DNA of 10,139 nucleotides from Sulfuricurvum sp. (GTDB lineage Bacteria; Campylobacterota; Campylobacteria; Campylobacterales; Sulfurimonadaceae): the NCBI GenBank assembly GCA_024635855.1, contig JAGXHZ010000055.1, forward strand, positions 1 to 10,139, given 5' to 3'. Shown one piece after another: positions 1 through 7,650 of the stretch. The notes under the pieces are model-generated. The model saw only the letters and a program-made list of their open reading frames with translations, made no database searches and was not told where the DNA came from. Position 1 is the first letter of the stretch, and each line of letters starts with the position of its first letter. Both the position numbers and the translations under genes were made by a program.

Positions 1-1727
1 ACATACGGCGGATTACCAATCACCACATCAAAGCTACCCTCTTCAAAGGGTATCGCCAAAAGCGAATTAGCACAAACGATTTTATCATTTAGACTCGTAA
101 GCTCTCGTCCCTTATGCGCTGTCCGTAGCCACAACGAGAGACGTGCAATCTCCACCGCATCCTCATTAATATCCACACCGTAGAGATTGTGCTCCAAAAT
201 GCTTTTTTCGATTTCGTATCCGATCATTAAATCCTCAAAAGGCAACAGTAAATCCCGTATGAGAGTATGCTCACGGATGAGAAATTCTAACGCTTGATTG
301 AGAAACGCACCGCTTCCACACGCAGGGTCGAGGATTTTTAGGTGGGTTAGCCATTCTCTGTAATTTAACAATATTTCTTTGTAGTTTTGTTCCGCTTTCG
401 TGAGTTTTCGAGGATTGATAACTACCGTTTCAGACTCGATTTTCAAGTCTGATTTTTTATCACTACACAATTTACCGAGAGTATTTTCGACGATGTAGCG
501 GGTGATGTATTCAGGGGTGTAGAATACGCCGTCTTTTTTACGCTTGGATTTCTTTTTATCAAATGCTTCATCGTTTATTGAGGCGTTCATTTCCTCCAAA
601 TCGGTCAAAGACTGTTCAAAGATATGTCCTAAAATATTGACTGATATTTCACTTACAAAGTCAAAATCAGAGAGCTTTTGTGCTTTCATATCCAAATACG
701 TATCGTCAATAATAAGAGTATCTAAAAGTTCATCGGTAGCAAATAATCCACCGTTATATTTAGGAATACCGAGCTTGTCATTTCCAGTATTGATAGCGTT
801 AAAATAGAGCTTGTAATAATCATACAAACTTCGATCACCGAAACCATCCGCAGAGTGGCGTGTCCGTATCTCTTTGATCGTTTCCTTTTTTAACAGTTCC
901 CTGTCTTCCGCAAAGAGGATAAAGATGATGCGGTCGCATAGCTTTTGGGTGAGGCGTAGGAGGGTTTGTTTGGTGATGGATTCCGTGTCAGAGCACGGAA
1001 TGACAGCCTTTTCGTCATACCGAACTTGATTCGGTATCCATTCACTGTTTGTGGATTCCGTGTCGTGGCACGGAATGACGTGGGTGTAATTATTCTTGAC
1101 AATATTTTCAAAGAGGTGGGTGCGAAATGCGCTGAAATCACGGTAAAGCTCTTTTGAGATTGTTTGCTCAAAATTGGTGGATTTTTCTTTGAGTTTGAGA
1201 GGGATATTTTCTTTGATACTTTCATAGCTTAGAAGCAAATGAAGCGTTCTAAAATCATCGTAGGAGAGAGAAAAAAAATTAAATTTTTCATATGCGGTTT
1301 TTTTATCGATGTAAAAACGCAGTTCATCGAAGTTGGAGATAATGACGTATTTTGAGTTGCTGTGCGAGTTGTGATAGTTGAATGCTTGACCCTCTACCTG
1401 ATCTAAATTTTTAGTCTTTTGATCTTTTAGCTCAACAATCCCGATTACTTCACCATTGACATAAATAACACCATCGGCTTTTTTACTATCGGTTTCGTTT
1501 TTCTTTTCCCGTTCGAGATTGTAATCATTAGGGTTGCTAGTTTTGAGGGTATAGCCCAAGCAGGATTCAAAAATATCTTTGAAAAATCCGTCTTGATAGA
1601 CTTCCTCTTTGAACCCACGGATAGCGTCGATTTTGGCAATATAGTTTTGGAAATTATTCCAACGGGAAGCAACGAGTGCTTCGTCTTGCTTTAAAGAATT
1701 TAGGATAGATTTTTGAAAAATTGCCAA
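1..1727 (-). CDS. Type IIG restriction-modification enzyme (Eco57I-like nuclease-methylase), 3' end outside the window
   Basis: The minus-strand frame is open for 575 codons from a TTG start at 1727 to the left edge; I read it codon by codon and found no stop. Residues about 85-101 have the PD-(D/E)XK nuclease pattern (D85, then E99-L-K101 in IVELK). Methylase motifs follow: GVFYTPEYITRYIV at about 400, ILDPACGSGAFL (motif I, AdoMet binding) at about 465, GVDINEDAVEIARLSLWL at about 517, and FDVVIGNPPY (motif IV, catalytic) at 566-575. The order I then IV is the gamma class of N6-adenine methylases; the target-recognition domain would lie beyond the edge. A fused nuclease and methylase is typical of type IIG enzymes, which methylate and cut near the same site. 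No in-frame ATG lies near the 5' end; TTG at 1727 has GAGG 7 nt upstream. Residues about 217-251 derive from a palindromic repeat. Specificity and activity cannot be read. Confidence 0.88.
   Translation of the reverse strand, partial: MAIFQKSILNSLKQDEALVASRWNNFQNYIAKIDAIRGFKEEVYQDGFFKDIFESCLGYTLKTSNPNDYNLEREKKNETDSKKADGVIYVNGEVIGIVELKDQKTKNLDQVEGQAFNYHNSHSNSKYVIISNFDELRFYIDKKTAYEKFNFFSLSYDDFRTLHLLLSYESIKENIPLKLKEKSTNFEQTISKELYRDFSAFRTHLFENIVKNNYTHVIPCHDTESTNSEWIPNQVRYDEKAVIPCSDTESITKQTLLRLTQKLCDRIIFILFAEDRELLKKETIKEIRTRHSADGFGDRSLYDYYKLYFNAINTGNDKLGIPKYNGGLFATDELLDTLIIDDTYLDMKAQKLSDFDFVSEISVNILGHIFEQSLTDLEEMNASINDEAFDKKKSKRKKDGVFYTPEYITRYIVENTLGKLCSDKKSDLKIESETVVINPRKLTKAEQNYKEILLNYREWLTHLKILDPACGSGAFLNQALEFLIREHTLIRDLLLPFEDLMIGYEIEKSILEHNLYGVDINEDAVEIARLSLWLRTAHKGRELTSLNDKIVCANSLLAIPFEEGSFDVVIGNPPY
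977..1079 (-). repeat. Triple palindromic repeat (REP/BIME- or dRS3-like) inside the restriction-modification gene
   Basis: Two 28-bp copies, 977-1004 and 1052-1079, differ only at three central bases; each has perfect 7-bp arms TTCCGTG/CACGGAA around a 6-nt centre. Between them, 1017-1037 forms a third palindrome with arms ATACCGAA/TTCGGTAT. The outer copies run GTCATTCC...GGAATCCA on the minus strand, while the middle one has the same edge pattern (GTCAT.CC...GG.ATCCA) on the plus strand, so the units alternate in orientation as in BIMEs. The array is read in frame as residues about 217-251 of the enzyme, giving VIPCHDTES, WIPNQVRYDEKA and VIPCSDTES. Such translated palindromes are known from Rickettsia palindromic elements; family identity here is by resemblance only. 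Confidence 0.85.
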
Positions 1728-1735
1728 ATTATGTG

Positions 1736-1754
1736 CCTCACTGTTAAAGTGAGG
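1736..1754 (-). promoter_or_regulatory. Hairpin covering the Shine-Dalgarno of the restriction-modification gene
   Basis: On the minus strand CCTCACT, loop TTAAC, AGTGAGG forms a perfect 7-bp stem with a 5-nt loop. The 3' arm contains GAGG, the Shine-Dalgarno placed 7 nt before the TTG start at 1727, so the folded RNA would hide the ribosome site. It lies between the permease stop (1770) and the enzyme start. It could instead be a weak terminator for the secA-permease unit, but no clear U-run follows. Confidence 0.6.
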
Positions 1755-1756
1755 AT

Positions 1757-1784
1757 ATTATAGCGAAACCTACTCGTTTCTTAA
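1757..1784 (-). promoter_or_regulatory. Probable sigma-70 promoter of the restriction-modification gene
   Basis: On the minus strand TTAAGA (1779-1784), 16 bp, then a perfect TATAAT (1757-1762). Transcription would begin near 1750, inside the 5' arm of the hairpin at 1736-1754. The -35 box lies within the 3' end of the permease gene. Prediction from sequence only. Confidence 0.55.
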
Positions 1785-2966
1785 TACAGTGAGAACATCC
1801 ACATCCGCCGCTTTTTTAGCAGGATACCATGCGGAGGCTAGAACAATAAAGAATGCACCGATGATAATGGAGAAAAAATCTCCTACTGTCAAATCAAGCG
1901 GAAGTGTTGAAGTAGGATATACATCTGCGGGTAAAGAGATAATATCAAACGTACCCAAAACCCATATTCCGAAAAATCCGAGAATAGAACCTGTGATAAT
2001 TCCCAATACCCCAATCACTACACCTAAAATCAAAAATACTTTTTTGACCTCTTGCTTGGATGCTCCAAGTGAAATCAATAGCGCAATCTCACTTCGACGA
2101 TTCATCACTGTCATTAGAAGCGAAGAGATAATATTGATAGCAGCAATGAGAATTATGAGCATTAGGACAATAAAAAGAGACATTTTTTCCATTTTAAGAG
2201 CAGCAAAAAAATTACTATTATCTTCCCACCATCCGCGAATGGAGACGGATTCGGGCAATACAGCGGAAACTCTGCTGATATCGGCTTCAGGATTAAGCGA
2301 ATGAACATGTATTCCATCATAAAGCCCGTCTGGAATACCTAATACCTTTTGCATGGATTCAATTGTGGTATACGAATACCCTTTATCGTATGCACTTAAA
2401 CCTGAATCAAACGTTGCGGTTATCTTAAAACGTTTCATCTTAGGGGTCATGGCAATGCCGCCCGGCTCAAGCTGCGTGAATATGTACGTTAGTTTTTCGT
2501 TTTTTGAAATAGCATATTCTTCGATAAGACCTTTACCGCTCATGACTTCAAAACCTGTTGGGATATGTTGCTTCAAACCCAGTGCTACAATATCATTTAC
2601 TGCCGCTTCCCGTTTAAAATCAACCCCAAAAAGATACCCACCCTCAAGCATAGTATCATAACGACACAAAACTGAAGAGGTTAAATAGGGGCTGAAAGAG
2701 AGTTCAGGAAATTTTTCTTCGAGTTTAAGCAATAATGTTTTATCAACTGAACCAAAAAATTTAGGTTGAATCGTGAGAGGATAGTTCATAACGGTGAGTT
2801 TTTTCTTGAACTCATTATCAAAACCGTTCATAAGAGCCATGGCGATGATAAGAACCATCACTCCAAGGGCAATCCCTAAAAAGGCTAGAAGAGCGGAAAG
2901 AAAAATAAACGGTTGCTCTTTATCAAAGCGCAAAAAACGTTTGACGAGGTAGCTTACGATACTCAA
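1770..2966 (-). CDS. lolC: LolC/LolE-family lipoprotein-releasing ABC transporter permease
   Basis: A 398-residue inner-membrane permease of the FtsX/MacB fold. One membrane segment at about 20-46 is followed by a periplasmic domain of about 215 residues, then three segments at about 262-287, 310-340 and 363-383. The N-terminal stretch ([21 protein letters not shown]) and the cytoplasmic coupling region ([19 protein letters not shown]) are typical of LolC/LolE, which with the ATPase LolD hand outer-membrane lipoproteins to LolA. Only one such permease gene is seen here, so a homodimer (LolF style) is possible; lolD is not in the window. The TTG start at 2966 overlaps the secA stop as TTGA, so translation is probably coupled to secA. 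The lolA gene on the other side of secA supports the role. The choice between LolC, LolE and LolF names is uncertain. Confidence 0.85.
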   Translation of the reverse strand: MSIVSYLVKRFLRFDKEQPFIFLSALLAFLGIALGVMVLIIAMALMNGFDNEFKKKLTVMNYPLTIQPKFFGSVDKTLLLKLEEKFPELSFSPYLTSSVLCRYDTMLEGGYLFGVDFKREAAVNDIVALGLKQHIPTGFEVMSGKGLIEEYAISKNEKLTYIFTQLEPGGIAMTPKMKRFKITATFDSGLSAYDKGYSYTTIESMQKVLGIPDGLYDGIHVHSLNPEADISRVSAVLPESVSIRGWWEDNSNFFAALKMEKMSLFIVLMLIILIAAINIISSLLMTVMNRRSEIALLISLGASKQEVKKVFLILGVVIGVLGIITGSILGFFGIWVLGTFDIISLPADVYPTSTLPLDLTVGDFFSIIIGAFFIVLASAWYPAKKAADVDVLTVLRNE

Positions 2967-5530
2967 GAGGCAAAAATCCCTTTTTTAGGTCCTGATTTTC
3001 CACAGCAGTTTTTGTAATTTAATCCACTGCCGCACGGGCAATCATCATTGCGTGAAACTTTAGAGCTTTCCAACTCGGATGCTGCTCCCATAAGTGACAT
3101 TTGAAGCTCTTCTTGACGCTTTTCAAGCTCCATACGATGAGCCAATGCTTCTGCTTCCTCTTCTGCATGTTCAACTCTAAATTGAATCACATGAAGTGTT
3201 TTGATCGTATCATATTTAATTGCACTGACCAACTCGGTAAAGAGATTATAACTCTCTTTTTTATACTCAACCAATGGATCTTTTTGATTGTAGGCACGAA
3301 GACGAATCCCTGTTTTCATACTGTCCATTTGATAAAGATGTTCACGCCATGCAGTATCTAATGTTTTGAGATAAATCTCTTTTTCGATCGCAGAACGTGT
3401 CGTTGAATCGATTTGAGACATTTTTTCATCATAATTTTCTTTGAGCTGTCCAGATACCAGACTTAATAAACTCGCGTAAGTAATCTCATCTGCAAAATTA
3501 AATTCTACCTCAATATTTACATCTTCTAAAATCCGTTTTTTGAGATGATCCAAATCCATCTCATCCTTTTGCATTCCGTCATAAATCGAACATTCACTTA
3601 AGAGTCGTACCGCGTATTCTTCACGGATGGAATCGATTTTAGTTGAGATATCATAGTCAGGGTCAAGCAATTCACCGCGAAATTTATATACAATTTTACG
3701 TTGTTCATTGGCAACATCATCGTACTCAACAATGTGTTTTCGCCCTTCAAAGTGCATATTTTCCACTTTTTTCTGAGCTTTTTCAACGGCACGCGTTACC
3801 ATAGCCGATTCGATGTACTCGCCATCTTCGACGCCTAAACGCTCCATAATCGATTTGATCTTATCCGAACCGAAAATACGAAGAAGGCTGTCATCTAAGC
3901 TCAAATAAAACTGGCTGATTCCCGGATCGCCTTGACGACCTGAACGTCCACGAAGCTGATTGTCGATACGGCGATTTTCATGGCGCTCGGTTCCGATGAT
4001 GTACAAACCGCCAAGTGCTTTGATCTCATCGTCTACTTTAATATCTACACCGCGTCCTGCCATATTGGTTGCAATCGTTACAGCACCTTTTGCACCGGCA
4101 CTTTTGATGATTTCAGATTCTTGTGTATGATTTTTTGCATTCAAAACGGTATGCGGAATTTTTTCTGCTTTAATAATCTGATGCAATTTTTCGGATTTTT
4201 CAATGGAGGCTGTACCGATCAGAACCGGTTGCCCTTTGGCGCTTAATTCTTTAACTTTTGCAATAACGGCAGCAAACTTTTCGGCTTCAGTCTTATAAAT
4301 CAAATCATTGAGATCTTGACGAATAACGGTCACATTCGTAGGAATCGAGACAACATCCAGATTGTATATTTGGGCAAACTCAGTCGCTTCGGTCTGGGCA
4401 GTACCTGTCATCCCAGCGATTTTTTTATACATTCTAAAATAGTTTTGGAAGGTAATGTCGGCAAGAGTTTGAGTCTCTTCTTTGATAATCGCCCCCTCTT
4501 TGGCTTCCAGTGCTTGATGCAAACCTTCAGAATAACGTCGCCCCTCAGAGAGACGTCCGGTAAACTCATCAACAATCACTACTTGATTATCACGTAAAAC
4601 ATAATCAACATCCACTTCAAAAATGTAGTTGGCTTTAAGCGCTTGATCGAGGTGATGCGAAAGTGAGGCATTTTCGACACTGTAAATATTGCCTACGCCG
4701 AAAAGCTCTTCAGCTTTGATGATCCCCTCTTCGGTTATGAGGATAAGACGGTCTTTCTCATCAACAGTGAAATGCTCATCTTTTACTAACGCTTTTGCCA
4801 CCGCATCCGCACGAGTGTAGTTTTCGAGTGTACGATTCGTAGGTCCTGAAATGATTAGCGGGGTACGTGCTTCATCGATAAGAATAGAATCCACTTCATC
4901 AACAATAACGAATGAATGTCCGCGCTGAACCATGTGCTCTTTCGTGTAGGTCATATTGTCACGAAGATAATCAAATCCGAATTCGTTGTTTGTACCGTAG
5001 GTAATATCTGCGGCGTATTGAAGACGTTTTGCGGCAGGATTGTATTCACCTTCTAAAATCACGCCTGTCTCATACCCTAAAAAAGAATAAAGCGGAGCCA
5101 TTTCTGAGCTGTCACGGGAAGCTAGGTAATCATTGACGGTGACGACATGAACCCCTTGCTCGCTCATTGCATTGAGAATAACCGCGAGAGTAGCAACGAG
5201 AGTTTTCCCCTCCCCTGTCTTCATCTCTGCGATTCGACCCTCGTGCAAAACCATCCCGCCGATAAGCTGAACGTCAAAATGGCGCATTCCAAGAACCCGC
5301 TTGCTGGCTTCTCTAGTAATAGCAAAAGAATCGACTAAAACGTCATTAAGTGATTTGTCACCTGAGAGAACTGATTTTTTGAGAGCATTAAACGCTTCTT
5401 GCAAAGCCTCATCACCCATATCAGCAAAATACGCTTCGCGAGCATTGATAAGCTCAACACGTTTGCTGTATTTTTTTATTTCACGGTCATTTTGAGTTCC
5501 GAATAATTTTCCTACGGACGATTGGAGCAT
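2963..5530 (-). CDS. secA: Protein translocase ATPase SecA
   Basis: The 855-residue motor drives unfolded preproteins through the SecYEG channel of the inner membrane by ATP hydrolysis. Visible motifs: Walker A MKTGEGKT at 103-110; [15 protein letters not shown] at 179-193; Walker B/DEAD-type DEVD at 211-214; VDEFTGR at 321-327; [10 protein letters not shown] at 373-382; GTASIEKSE in the second nucleotide-binding fold at 440-448; [11 protein letters not shown] at 488-498; and the arginine-finger block [11 protein letters not shown] at 528-538. The tail carries a zinc-binding CxCx8CC cluster (C831, C833, C842, C843), which binds SecB or phospholipid in other species. Length is normal and the gene looks intact. 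ATG at 5530 has AGAAGG upstream. It is divergent from lolA and overlaps the lipoprotein permease by 4 bp, an arrangement I recall from Campylobacter as well. Confidence 0.98.
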   Translation of the reverse strand: MLQSSVGKLFGTQNDREIKKYSKRVELINAREAYFADMGDEALQEAFNALKKSVLSGDKSLNDVLVDSFAITREASKRVLGMRHFDVQLIGGMVLHEGRIAEMKTGEGKTLVATLAVILNAMSEQGVHVVTVNDYLASRDSSEMAPLYSFLGYETGVILEGEYNPAAKRLQYAADITYGTNNEFGFDYLRDNMTYTKEHMVQRGHSFVIVDEVDSILIDEARTPLIISGPTNRTLENYTRADAVAKALVKDEHFTVDEKDRLILITEEGIIKAEELFGVGNIYSVENASLSHHLDQALKANYIFEVDVDYVLRDNQVVIVDEFTGRLSEGRRYSEGLHQALEAKEGAIIKEETQTLADITFQNYFRMYKKIAGMTGTAQTEATEFAQIYNLDVVSIPTNVTVIRQDLNDLIYKTEAEKFAAVIAKVKELSAKGQPVLIGTASIEKSEKLHQIIKAEKIPHTVLNAKNHTQESEIIKSAGAKGAVTIATNMAGRGVDIKVDDEIKALGGLYIIGTERHENRRIDNQLRGRSGRQGDPGISQFYLSLDDSLLRIFGSDKIKSIMERLGVEDGEYIESAMVTRAVEKAQKKVENMHFEGRKHIVEYDDVANEQRKIVYKFRGELLDPDYDISTKIDSIREEYAVRLLSECSIYDGMQKDEMDLDHLKKRILEDVNIEVEFNFADEITYASLLSLVSGQLKENYDEKMSQIDSTTRSAIEKEIYLKTLDTAWREHLYQMDSMKTGIRLRAYNQKDPLVEYKKESYNLFTELVSAIKYDTIKTLHVIQFRVEHAEEEAEALAHRMELEKRQEELQMSLMGAASELESSKVSRNDDCPCGSGLNYKNCCGKSGPKKGIFAS

Positions 5531-5579
5531 TGATTGCCTTCTGTATAGTATGGACTGTATTTAAAAAGTTGACGATTTT

Positions 5580-5585
5580 ATCATA
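5580..5585 (-). promoter_or_regulatory. secA: Possible -10 box for secA
   Basis: TATGAT on the minus strand within an AT-rich stretch. The predicted start near 5573 leaves a leader of about 43 nt with the AGAAGG ribosome site. No convincing -35 box is seen, which is usual for sigma-70 promoters in Campylobacterota. Confidence 0.35.
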
Positions 5586-5594
5586 TAGAAACTA

Positions 5595-5624
5595 TTGTTT
5601 TGGTTAATGGCGATTGGATACAAT
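5595..5624 (+). promoter_or_regulatory. lolA: Probable sigma-70 promoter of lolA
   Basis: TTGTTT (5595-5600), 18 bp, then TACAAT (5619-5624). Transcription would begin near 5631, leaving a short leader of about 18 nt with AAAGGA before the ATG at 5649. This placement argues against the upstream in-frame starts at 5595 (TTG) and 5607 (ATG). Confidence 0.5.
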
Positions 5625-5648
5625 GTCTTACTCAAAAAAAGGAAAAAT

Positions 5649-6161
5649 ATGCGTATTTTCATCTTCACTCTTTTATCGGCTCTTTCTCTCTTAGCAGCTC
5701 CAAAAGATATCAGCTCGTTTCACTCCACCTTCACCCAGACAATTATCGATGAGCATAAAAAAAAGCTGGTCTATACCGGAGAACTATGGGCAGCAAAACC
5801 TCAAAATGCTTTATGGACGTATAAAAACCCCATTCAAAAGAGTGTTTACATCAATGGTTCACGACTGACTCTCATAGAACCTCTCATCGAACAAGCCACT
5901 GTCCGAACACTCAATGGTGACATAGATTTTCTCGAAATAATCAAAAAAGCAAAACCCATTGATGCCTCACGCTACAGTGCTACGGTGAATAATCAAACCT
6001 ATTTTATTGATTTTTCCAACGATACATTGACGTCCATCACCTATTCCGACAGTTATGAGAATCAAGTCATCATAAAATTCTTAACCCCAACAACCAATAA
6101 ACCTATAGAGGCTTCACGCTTTAAGGCTGTTATTCCCCAAGGGTTTGACGTTATTAAATAA
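5649..6161 (+). CDS. lolA: Periplasmic outer-membrane lipoprotein carrier LolA
   Basis: A 170-residue protein starting at MRIFIFTLLSALSLLAAPKD, a clear Sec signal peptide (basic residue, hydrophobic core, cleavage near residue 16-17). The start at 5649 was chosen because AAAGGA lies 5-6 nt upstream and the signal peptide begins there; the in-frame extension to 5595 would put 18 residues before it. The mature protein begins with the family pattern SSFHSTFTQTI...KLVYTGELW...ALWTYKNP. LolA accepts lipoproteins from the Lol ABC exporter and carries them across the periplasm. In Campylobacterota no LolB is generally recognised, so delivery to the outer membrane may not follow the E. coli scheme. 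It is divergent from secA and the lipoprotein permease, so secretion and lipoprotein sorting genes sit together. The match is to a short, diverged family, hence not full certainty. Confidence 0.88.
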   Translation: MRIFIFTLLSALSLLAAPKDISSFHSTFTQTIIDEHKKKLVYTGELWAAKPQNALWTYKNPIQKSVYINGSRLTLIEPLIEQATVRTLNGDIDFLEIIKKAKPIDASRYSATVNNQTYFIDFSNDTLTSITYSDSYENQVIIKFLTPTTNKPIEASRFKAVIPQGFDVIK

Positions 6162-6167
6162 AATAGT

Positions 6168-6200
6168 GTTACCCATTAGTTACCCTATCCATTTTATGCT
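6168..6200 (+). promoter_or_regulatory. Direct-repeat operator and -10 box of the EF-hand gene
   Basis: GTTACCC (6168-6174), 4-bp linker ATTA, and a second perfect GTTACCC (6179-6185) give an 11-bp period, the spacing at which OmpR/PhoB-family regulators bind as tandem dimers. Nine bp after the second copy is TATGCT (6195-6200), a fair -10 box; the -35 position (about 6172-6177, CCCATT) does not match, as expected for an activator-dependent promoter. A start near 6207 would leave a leader of about 42 nt with AAGGAG before the ATG at 6249. The same arrangement precedes the response regulator gene. Confidence 0.6.
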
Positions 6201-6248
6201 TGCAGTTGAGTAAGAAATTTTCTTGCTACACCTGATAAGGAGTTTACC

Positions 6249-6920
6249 ATGACAGTTAGTTCTAACTACAGTGCGTATTCGTCTAATAGTTCCTCCGGCG
6301 TCTCATCTGCTTCACAAAAAGGGAAACCTGATTTTGAAAAGATGGCTCAGGAGCTACTGAGGAAGTTGGATACGGATAAAAGCGGTTCAATCGATAAAGC
6401 AGAATTTAGTGCGGCGGCGCAAGCACTCGCATCAAGTTCAAGCAGCAGCACTACTAACAGTTCATCTGCAACGGATATTTTTTCTACCCTCGATACCGAC
6501 AGTAACGGAAGTATGAGTACCGAAGAACTGGTTGCATCTCTTAAAAATATGAAACCGCCTGAGGGCAAAGGGGATATGCCACCACCTCCAGGCGCAATGC
6601 CTCCCCCTCCTCCAAGTGATTCATCCTCAACATCTGAGAGTTCAAGCAGCAGTGATATTATTGATGCAATGGATACCAATCAAGACGGAACAGTCAGTAT
6701 TGATGAATTATTGGCAGCTTTAGGGGATTCAAAAACGGATTCGTCCAATAAAAACAATGCTACGGCATCAGCAACGGATTCCTCTGCAGCATCCTCAACG
6801 TCTCAAACAGAGAATGCATCTCAGAAATTCAGCGACATTATGCTCAAAAACATACTCTCCTATTATGGGAACAATACCTCCACAGCAAGTTCTACTTCTC
6901 TTTTAAGCATTAGTGCTTAA
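6249..6920 (+). CDS. Serine-rich protein with three EF-hand loops and polyproline runs, function unknown
   Basis: A 223-residue protein of low complexity. Three 12-residue EF-hand loops with canonical ligand positions are seen: DTDKSGSIDKAE (41-52), DTDSNGSMSTEE (82-93) and DTNQDGTVSIDE (142-153); each has Asp at position 1 and Glu at position 12, so calcium binding is likely. The loops are separated by serine-rich linkers and by a proline stretch at about 111-122 (PPPPGAMPPPPP). The Ser/Asn-rich N-terminus has no signal peptide or membrane segment, and the C-terminal 35 residues include a short possible helix (SDIMLKNILSYYG). Small EF-hand proteins of this look occur in several proteobacteria with no firm function. 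The gene has a strong AAGGAG site, its own promoter and its own terminator. It sits beside a two-component pair whose sensor also has polyproline runs and shares the operator pattern, so it may be a target of that system. Confidence 0.85.
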   Translation: MTVSSNYSAYSSNSSSGVSSASQKGKPDFEKMAQELLRKLDTDKSGSIDKAEFSAAAQALASSSSSSTTNSSSATDIFSTLDTDSNGSMSTEELVASLKNMKPPEGKGDMPPPPGAMPPPPPSDSSSTSESSSSSDIIDAMDTNQDGTVSIDELLAALGDSKTDSSNKNNATASATDSSAASSTSQTENASQKFSDIMLKNILSYYGNNTSTASSTSLLSISA

Positions 6921-6925
6921 GAGGG

Positions 6926-6952
6926 CATGCCCTTACGGGTATGTTACTTTTT
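6926..6952 (+). terminator. Rho-independent terminator after the EF-hand gene
   Basis: CATGCCC (6926-6932), loop TTAC, GGGTATG (6937-6943) forms a 7-bp stem with one G-U pair, followed by AC-free spacing and a T-run (6948-6952, then ATTT). It begins 6 nt after the EF-hand stop codon and precedes the regulator promoter, so it separates the two units. The end of the stem touches the first half-site of that promoter. Confidence 0.65.
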
Positions 6953-6975
6953 ATTTACTCTCTCCCCGATATAAT
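6943..6975 (+). promoter_or_regulatory. Direct-repeat operator and -10 box of the response regulator gene
   Basis: GTTACTT (6943-6949), linker TTTA, TTTACTC (6954-6960): an 11-bp direct repeat with core TTAC-N7-TTAC. Nine bp after the second 7-mer comes a perfect TATAAT (6970-6975). The spacing equals that upstream of the EF-hand gene. The -10 box also lies inside a short inverted repeat, CCGAT-ATA-ATCGG (6966-6978). The predicted transcription start is the A of the ATG at 6982. Confidence 0.6.
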
Positions 6976-6981
6976 CGGCTT

Positions 6982-7650
6982 ATGATTAATGTTTTAATGA
7001 TTGAAGATGATATTGAGTTGGCGCAGTTGTTAAAAACACGTCTAGAGAAAGATGATATTAGAATGACAATTGCTTCAACTCCATTAGAAGGTTTAAGTCT
7101 TTTTCAAACAAATATATATGATTTACTGGTGTTGGATCTCTCTTTACCACAAATGGATGGGATGGAGATTTGCCGTCTGATTCGTCAAGAAAGTAACATC
7201 CCTATCATCATTTCCTCGGCACGCTCGGACATACGGGATAAAATGATGGGATTTTCGCGCGGTGCGGATGATTATCTCCCAAAACCCTATGATCCGCAGG
7301 AGTTAATTTTCAGAATCGATGCAATCATGCGCCGTATTTATCCCACCATGTCCAAAAAACTCACACCCTTTGAAATCGATGAAGCACGACACGAAATTTC
7401 CAAAGACAGTTTACTTCTTCGGTTGACTCAAGCCGAATACGACATTGTTGCCTATATGATTAAAAAAGACCGTTACGTCATTTCACGCGAAGAATTACTG
7501 CTTAACATAGGTTCTATCCGATATGAAAGCAGTCTCAAAAGTATTGACGTTATCATGGGTCGTATACGCCAAAAAATCGGCGATGATACTAAAAATCCCC
7601 GTTATATTGTCTCAGTTCGAGGGGTAGGATACAAATTTGTTAATAAATAA
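6982..7650 (+). CDS. OmpR/PhoB-family response regulator
   Basis: A 222-residue DNA-binding regulator. The receiver domain (about 1-115) has the acidic pair D9/D10, phosphoacceptor D52 in LLVLDLSLP, S79 in IIISSAR and K101 in DYLPKPYDP. The C-terminal winged helix (about 130-222) ends with SVRGVGYKFVNK, the usual wing of this family. ATG at 6982 gives the normal four-to-six residues before IEDD; an in-frame GTG at 6913 would add 23 residues coded by the terminator and promoter, so I rejected it. No Shine-Dalgarno precedes 6982, and the -10 box puts +1 at the ATG, suggesting a leaderless mRNA. The kinase gene overlaps its last 14 nt. By kinase similarity the pair resembles ArsRS (acid response) of Helicobacter, but the stimulus here is not known. 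Two matching operator repeats suggest control of its own gene and of the EF-hand gene. Confidence 0.93.
   Translation: MINVLMIEDDIELAQLLKTRLEKDDIRMTIASTPLEGLSLFQTNIYDLLVLDLSLPQMDGMEICRLIRQESNIPIIISSARSDIRDKMMGFSRGADDYLPKPYDPQELIFRIDAIMRRIYPTMSKKLTPFEIDEARHEISKDSLLLRLTQAEYDIVAYMIKKDRYVISREELLLNIGSIRYESSLKSIDVIMGRIRQKIGDDTKNPRYIVSVRGVGYKFVNK

Noticed and set aside
977..1079. Considered as a small CRISPR array
   Set aside because: Only two near-identical units flank a third palindrome in opposite orientation; there is no regular spacer series, and the array lies in a coding frame.
890..1225. A 111-codon frame on the minus strand starting with ATG
   Set aside because: It lies in another frame of the restriction-modification gene, whose own frame is open throughout and carries conserved motifs; the apparent protein is partly the translated palindromic repeat.
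1789..2304. A 171-codon plus-strand frame
   Set aside because: It is antisense to the permease gene, which has clear membrane segments and family motifs; no ribosome site or promoter supports it.
5595..5648. Upstream in-frame starts for lolA (TTG 5595, ATG 5607)
   Set aside because: They would place 14 to 18 residues before the signal peptide and overlap the predicted promoter; ATG 5649 has a good ribosome site.
6206..6228. Dyad AAGAAA-T-TTTCTT and a TTGC near it, considered as a sigma-54 site or hairpin
   Set aside because: The -24 GG element is missing and the one-base centre cannot form an RNA loop without opening pairs; it may be a protein site but nothing supports that.
6347..6679. A 110-codon minus-strand frame rich in Gly and Leu
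   Set aside because: It is the antisense of the Ser/Pro-rich EF-hand gene; poly-Gly arises from the proline codons.
6913..6981. GTG start 23 codons upstream of the response regulator
   Set aside because: The extension overlaps the EF-hand stop, the terminator and the promoter and does not look like receiver-domain sequence.
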